A stretch of DNA of 17,784 nt, from the NCBI GenBank assembly GCA_958453305.1, contig CAUDXH010000028.1:1-17784 (forward strand), read 5' to 3'. The position numbers and the translations under genes are program-made. Below the pieces are notes generated by a model that did not search any database, was not told where the DNA came from, and saw only the letters and a program-made list of their open reading frames with translations. The stretch comes from an uncultured Bacteroides sp. Lineage in GTDB: Bacteria; Bacteroidota; Bacteroidia; Bacteroidales; Bacteroidaceae. Of the stretch, positions 14,354 to 17,784 are shown piece by piece; the first letter of the stretch is position 1, and every line of letters begins with the position of its first letter.

Positions 14354-14965
14354 TTACTCTTCTGCAAACTCAAGCGACAACTGTCCGTTGCCCAGCAAAT
14401 TAAAGCTCATGCGATGATAAGGAGTCGTACCATGTAGCCGAATCGCCTCTCGGTGCTTCTTGGTGGGATAGCCTTTGTTTCCTTTCCAGTCGTACACCGG
14501 ATACTCCTCATGCAGACGGTTCATATAATCATCACGATACGTCTTGGCAAGAATCGATGCCGCAGCAATGGAAAGATATTTCCCGTCGCCCTTCACCACC
14601 GTGGTATGCGGAATATCCGGATAAGGCGTAAAGCGGTTGCCGTCAATCAACAAATGCTGCGGACGTATCTGCAACTGATTCACCGCCCGGTGCATCGCCA
14701 AAAACGAAGCCTTCAGAATATTAATCTTATCAATTTCTTCGGGAGTCACCACTCCCACCGCCCAAGCCACTGCCTCTCGCTCAATCACCTCACGCAAGGC
14801 ATAACGCTGATGCTCGGTCAGTTTCTTGGAGTCATTTAACTGCTCGTTCTGAAATCCGGGAGGCAAAATCACCGCTGCGGCATATACAGCACCTGCCAGA
14901 CATCCACGCCCGGCTTCATCACAGCCTGCCTCCACCAAATCTTTATGCAAATAAGGTAACAGCAT
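14354..14965 (-). CDS. rnhB: Ribonuclease HII
   Basis: RNase HII cuts RNA in RNA-DNA hybrids and starts removal of single ribonucleotides from genomic DNA. The 203-residue product has the full active site: Asp16 and Glu17 in CDEAGRG, Asp108 in LLIDGN, and the fourth Asp in AAASILAKTYRDDYM (about 134-148). The NDSKKLTEHQR block (44-54) and the C-terminal GYPTKKHREAI are also standard. Length is normal. The start is 5 bp after the S41 peptidase stop, so the two are translated from one transcript. Transcription ends at the bidirectional terminator directly downstream. Confidence 0.95.
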   Translation of the reverse strand: MLLPYLHKDLVEAGCDEAGRGCLAGAVYAAAVILPPGFQNEQLNDSKKLTEHQRYALREVIEREAVAWAVGVVTPEEIDKINILKASFLAMHRAVNQLQIRPQHLLIDGNRFTPYPDIPHTTVVKGDGKYLSIAAASILAKTYRDDYMNRLHEEYPVYDWKGNKGYPTKKHREAIRLHGTTPYHRMSFNLLGNGQLSLEFAEE

Positions 14966-14970
14966 CGTTT

Positions 14971-16683
14971 TTAATTTTTCTTTTCAGCATTCTTATCCAC
15001 TACTACCGGAGCCGAAAGAATCTGCTTGTAACGTTCGGCATCATGCAACACCTCTATTGCCTTCTCCAGATCCTCATCCTCTTTCAAGCGTTCCATTGCC
15101 GCCCCACGCTGATAGAAATAGCGGGTTACGATTTCCTGTGAAATATATCCCTTAATTTGCTTGGCAAAATAATCCAAGTCGCGATCCAAGTTATGATTCA
15201 GTTTCTTTTCCAGGGCTTTAAACTCTTCGGCAGCCCCCTCCATGTACCCTTCAAACTCGGCCACTTCTTTCAGGTTTTTCAGCATCTTCTCACTCTGGCG
15301 GTCATACTTGAAATCGCGCGACTTCACCAGTTCTTTAAACTCCTTATAATCCTCATCGGTCAGTTGGAACGAATCTACCGAAGCCAATGTTGGGTGACTC
15401 CAGCAATAACGAGTGGCATAATCAAAGATAATATCCTCATTCATCAGATAAAATACGATATTCGGTACCCGATCGCCTTTCACCTCAATATCCGGACGGA
15501 TTCCTCCCCCGTCGCGCACCTCACGGCCGGCAGCCGTGTGGAACACATTCGTCAAACTGTCCGGCGTACGTGCCACCGAACCGTCGGCATTCTTCTTGGC
15601 ATAGTCAATCGCCTGAATGCAACGCCCGCTGGGAATATAATACTTAGAAGTCGTCACCTTCAAGGTTCCGTTATAAGGAAGCGGACGAATGGTCTGCACC
15701 AATCCCTTTCCGAAGGTACGCGTACCGATAATCACCGCACGGTCAAGGTCTTGAAGCGAACCACTCACAATTTCAGAGGCTGAAGCCGAAGCCCCGTTAA
15801 CCAGCACCGCTATCGGAATTTGCGTATCAATAGGCTCATTCTGGGTTTTATAGGAGCCCTGTGCCTGTTTCAGCTTACCTTTGGTCACCACGATTTCCTG
15901 CCCCTTCGGCACAAAGAAGTTGACAATATCCACCGCCTCAGCCAGAGAACCTCCGCCATTATCGCGCAGGTCGAGGATAAACGAGCGAGCCCCCTGCCCC
16001 TTCATTTCAATAAATGCCTTCTTGAAATCCTTGGCGCAGTTTTCCGTAAAACTTGACAGAGCCAGATAGCCGATACTATCGCGTACCATACCATAATAAG
16101 GCACCGGATTGGTACGGATATTTTTACGGGTAATTTTAAACTCAAGTATCGTACTGTCATTTTTCAGCGGACGCATAACCTTCAATATAAACGAAGTACC
16201 CGGCTCTCCGCGCAGCGCCTCACTTACTTTCTGCGAAAAATCCTGAGGTTTCATCGTGCCACGGGTCATTTCCTTTCCACCCACTGACAGAATGATGTCT
16301 CCCGCCTTCACCCCAGCCTCTGCCGCCGGCATTCCCTCGGTAGGTTCAACCACCGCAATACGATCTTTTGCCTCATAATAACGGATTGCCGCCCCGATGC
16401 CTCCATATTTTCCGGTAGTCATCTCTTTCAGGCTACTGATTTCCTCTTCGGGATAATACTCCGTATAGGGGTCGGTCAGCGCAAGCATTCCTTCCACTCC
16501 ATTTTGAATTACCTTTTCCGGATTCAGTGTATCCACATAAAACATATCAAGCTCCTTGAATATCGAATTAAACAAGTCCAGGTTTTTCGATATCTGGAAA
16601 TTACGGTCATCTTCTTTAAAACTGAGGATGCCCATACCTACTAATACGATGAGTACACCAACCAGCGTTTTCCTTGTATTCAT
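14971..16683 (-). CDS. S41 family C-terminal processing peptidase (CtpA/Prc type)
   Basis: A 570-residue envelope serine protease. A single N-terminal hydrophobic segment (about 6-22) is a signal anchor or signal peptide. A helical N-terminal region (30-85) is followed by a PDZ domain (about 90-175, with KYGGIGAAI and AGVKAGDIILSVGG), then the S41 core: ILDLRDNGGGS (236-246), NGASASASEIVSG (296-308) and GTRTFGKGLVQ (320-330). By alignment with E. coli Tsp, Ser301 is the nucleophile, Lys326 the base and Gln330 the helper. A C-terminal helical extension of about 150 residues is typical of Bacteroidetes members. It trims C-termini of periplasmic proteins. The gene lies between pfkB (41 bp upstream) and rnhB (5 bp downstream), probably in one operon. 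Confidence 0.93.
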   Translation of the reverse strand: MNTRKTLVGVLIVLVGMGILSFKEDDRNFQISKNLDLFNSIFKELDMFYVDTLNPEKVIQNGVEGMLALTDPYTEYYPEEEISSLKEMTTGKYGGIGAAIRYYEAKDRIAVVEPTEGMPAAEAGVKAGDIILSVGGKEMTRGTMKPQDFSQKVSEALRGEPGTSFILKVMRPLKNDSTILEFKITRKNIRTNPVPYYGMVRDSIGYLALSSFTENCAKDFKKAFIEMKGQGARSFILDLRDNGGGSLAEAVDIVNFFVPKGQEIVVTKGKLKQAQGSYKTQNEPIDTQIPIAVLVNGASASASEIVSGSLQDLDRAVIIGTRTFGKGLVQTIRPLPYNGTLKVTTSKYYIPSGRCIQAIDYAKKNADGSVARTPDSLTNVFHTAAGREVRDGGGIRPDIEVKGDRVPNIVFYLMNEDIIFDYATRYCWSHPTLASVDSFQLTDEDYKEFKELVKSRDFKYDRQSEKMLKNLKEVAEFEGYMEGAAEEFKALEKKLNHNLDRDLDYFAKQIKGYISQEIVTRYFYQRGAAMERLKEDEDLEKAIEVLHDAERYKQILSAPVVVDKNAEKKN

Positions 16684-16724
16684 ATTTCTACTTTTTAGTT
16701 CTTTCGTGCCTGCAAATAAACATA

Positions 16725-17720
16725 TTATTCTCTTTCTCCCTGCAGAATCGCGTCAATATTTAACTTAATTTCGTCCCATTTCTTTTTCGGCAGCTGCGTT
16801 CCCACCACCTGAATAACATATCCTGCCAAAATGGAACTTACCTGCGCACATTTCTCAAGTGCATAGCCACAAGCCAGTCCATACATAAATCCGGCAGCAT
16901 AATAATCGCCAGCTCCGGTGGTATCAACTACCTTTTTTACCGGGAACGGCTGCACCCGAACAACCTCCGTTCCTTTTTTAATCAGCGAGCCTCTCTGTCC
17001 GGTCTTGACCACAGCAATACTGCATTTTGACGCAATTTCCTCCAAAGCCTCTTCTGCCTCTTTACCGGTATAGGCACGCGCCTCACTTTCATTGGCAAAC
17101 ACAATATCCACATACTTGGTTATCAGCATATCGAAGAAATCACGTTCTTCCTCCACAATATTATAGCTCGCCATATCCAGACAAATCTGCAGATTCTGCT
17201 CCTTCGCCAGCTGCATGGCACGTAAAATCAAATCGTGGTCTTGAAGCAAGTAGCCCTCTATATATAAATAAGAATAGCCGGCAAACATTTCACGCGAAAG
17301 GTCTTCGGCACGCAACGTAGCTGCTGCTCCCAAATAGGTGGCAAAGGTACGCTCTCCATCTTTTGATATAAAAGTAGAAGCAATACCCGAGGGAAGTTCT
17401 CCTTTCTGCAATTTAGCATCAATACCGTGCCGGCGCATGGCACGATAGAAAAAGGCACCGGTATCATCATTCCCTATTTTCCCGATAAAGCCAGGCTTCT
17501 CTCCCAAATTAGCCAATGCACCAATGGTATTTCCCGCCGAACCTCCGGTAGAACGGTGTGAGCGCAATGAAGCACACTTTATACGTATTTTCTGCAACAT
17601 TTCATCTTCTATCAACTGCATGCTTCCTTTAGGCAATCCAAGCTCTCCAAGCAACGAATCATCGCCCATTCGCACCAAAATATCCACTAAGGCATTGCCC
17701 ATTCCAATTATTTTATCCAT
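16725..17720 (-). CDS. PfkB family carbohydrate/nucleoside kinase (adenosine kinase-like)
   Basis: The start at 17720 (MDKIIGMGNALVDIL) matches the family opening; 13 further codons upstream run through the promoter and are rejected. The 331-residue protein has the first PfkB signature region STGGSAGNTIGALANLG (57-73), the second signature DTTGAGDYYAAGFMYG (266-281) with Asp272 as catalytic base and GAG forming the anion hole, and the nucleotide-site block VVKTGQRGSL (237-246). The N-terminal GNALVDI and FIGKIGNDDTG suit adenosine kinase-like and related sugar kinases; the substrate could also be a ribosyl or fructose-type sugar. It is the probable first gene of a pfkB-S41-rnhB transcription unit. 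Confidence 0.88.
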   Translation of the reverse strand: MDKIIGMGNALVDILVRMGDDSLLGELGLPKGSMQLIEDEMLQKIRIKCASLRSHRSTGGSAGNTIGALANLGEKPGFIGKIGNDDTGAFFYRAMRRHGIDAKLQKGELPSGIASTFISKDGERTFATYLGAAATLRAEDLSREMFAGYSYLYIEGYLLQDHDLILRAMQLAKEQNLQICLDMASYNIVEEERDFFDMLITKYVDIVFANESEARAYTGKEAEEALEEIASKCSIAVVKTGQRGSLIKKGTEVVRVQPFPVKKVVDTTGAGDYYAAGFMYGLACGYALEKCAQVSSILAGYVIQVVGTQLPKKKWDEIKLNIDAILQGERE

Positions 17721-17738
17721 TTTCTGTATTTTTTTTTG

Positions 17739-17746
17739 CAAAGATA
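17739..17746 (-). promoter_or_regulatory. -7 box of the pfkB gene
   Basis: On the minus strand TATCTTTG matches TAnnTTTG, 18 bp before the ATG. No TTTG stands at the -33 distance. Confidence 0.5.
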
Positions 17747-17777
17747 TTGCATATTTCAAAATATCCTACTACCTTTG
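17747..17777 (+). promoter_or_regulatory. Divergent promoter reading out of the window
   Basis: TACCTTTG (17770-17777) matches TAnnTTTG on the plus strand, with TTG (17747-17749) 20 bp upstream. A plus-strand gene starting just beyond the window is implied; its product cannot be seen. Confidence 0.45.
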
Positions 17778-17784
17778 CCACGCA

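Overview
The window looks like chromosome from a gut Bacteroidales bacterium, probably Bacteroides or Phocaeicola. The evidence is a recurring TAnnTTTG promoter element (the Bacteroidetes -7 box) in front of most transcription units, AT-rich leaders without clear Shine-Dalgarno sequences, secreted proteins cut after 'AQ', and the family mix: GH123/DUF4091 glycosidase, DUF3109, fimbrillin-like lipoprotein, CtpA-type S41 protease and PfkB kinase. No tRNA, rRNA, CRISPR array, transposase or complete insertion sequence was found.

Region 1 (1-3856) is the most unusual part. A complete 939-aa periplasmic M16 zinc protease lies between two broken genes. On its left, divergent, is the N-terminal 105 codons of a sensor histidine kinase. 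On its right is a TolC-type outer-membrane efflux gene that keeps its signal peptide and first ~90 codons, then jumps, out of frame, to what looks like the TolC C-terminus. The protease and tolC promoters share one architecture: three TAAC half-sites at exact 11-bp spacing (the last two as GATAAC), then exactly 22 bp to a TAnnTTTG box, with no TTTG -33 element. This is how an OmpR/PhoB-type response regulator would activate transcription, so the region appears to be the remnant of a two-component envelope regulon.

Region 2 (3914-7785) holds proC, a small membrane protein, and three minus-strand genes: a secreted protein with a (HHK)n tail ending in ten Asp, a small acidic lipoprotein, and a MATE efflux pump starting with GTG. 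Region 3 (7998-9305) is a plus-strand fimbrillin-like lipoprotein with seven Glu shortly after its lipobox. Its last codons carry the terminator of the convergent GH123 gene.

Region 4 (9344-13436) is minus-strand: gpmI with its own promoter and terminator, then a DUF3109 Cys-rich protein 11 nt ahead of a GH123-type beta-N-acetylgalactosaminidase. The ~490-bp AT-rich gap to the right of gpmI has two identical AAAGTTATCAACA sites that resemble DnaA boxes. Region 5 (13982-17784) has a small membrane protein ending at a 21-bp-stem bidirectional terminator, then a minus-strand run pfkB, S41 protease, rnhB. A plus-strand promoter at the right edge reads out of the window.

Most genes are ordinary housekeeping or envelope functions. 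The shared operator and the two gutted partner genes around the M16 protease are the strongest non-routine signals.
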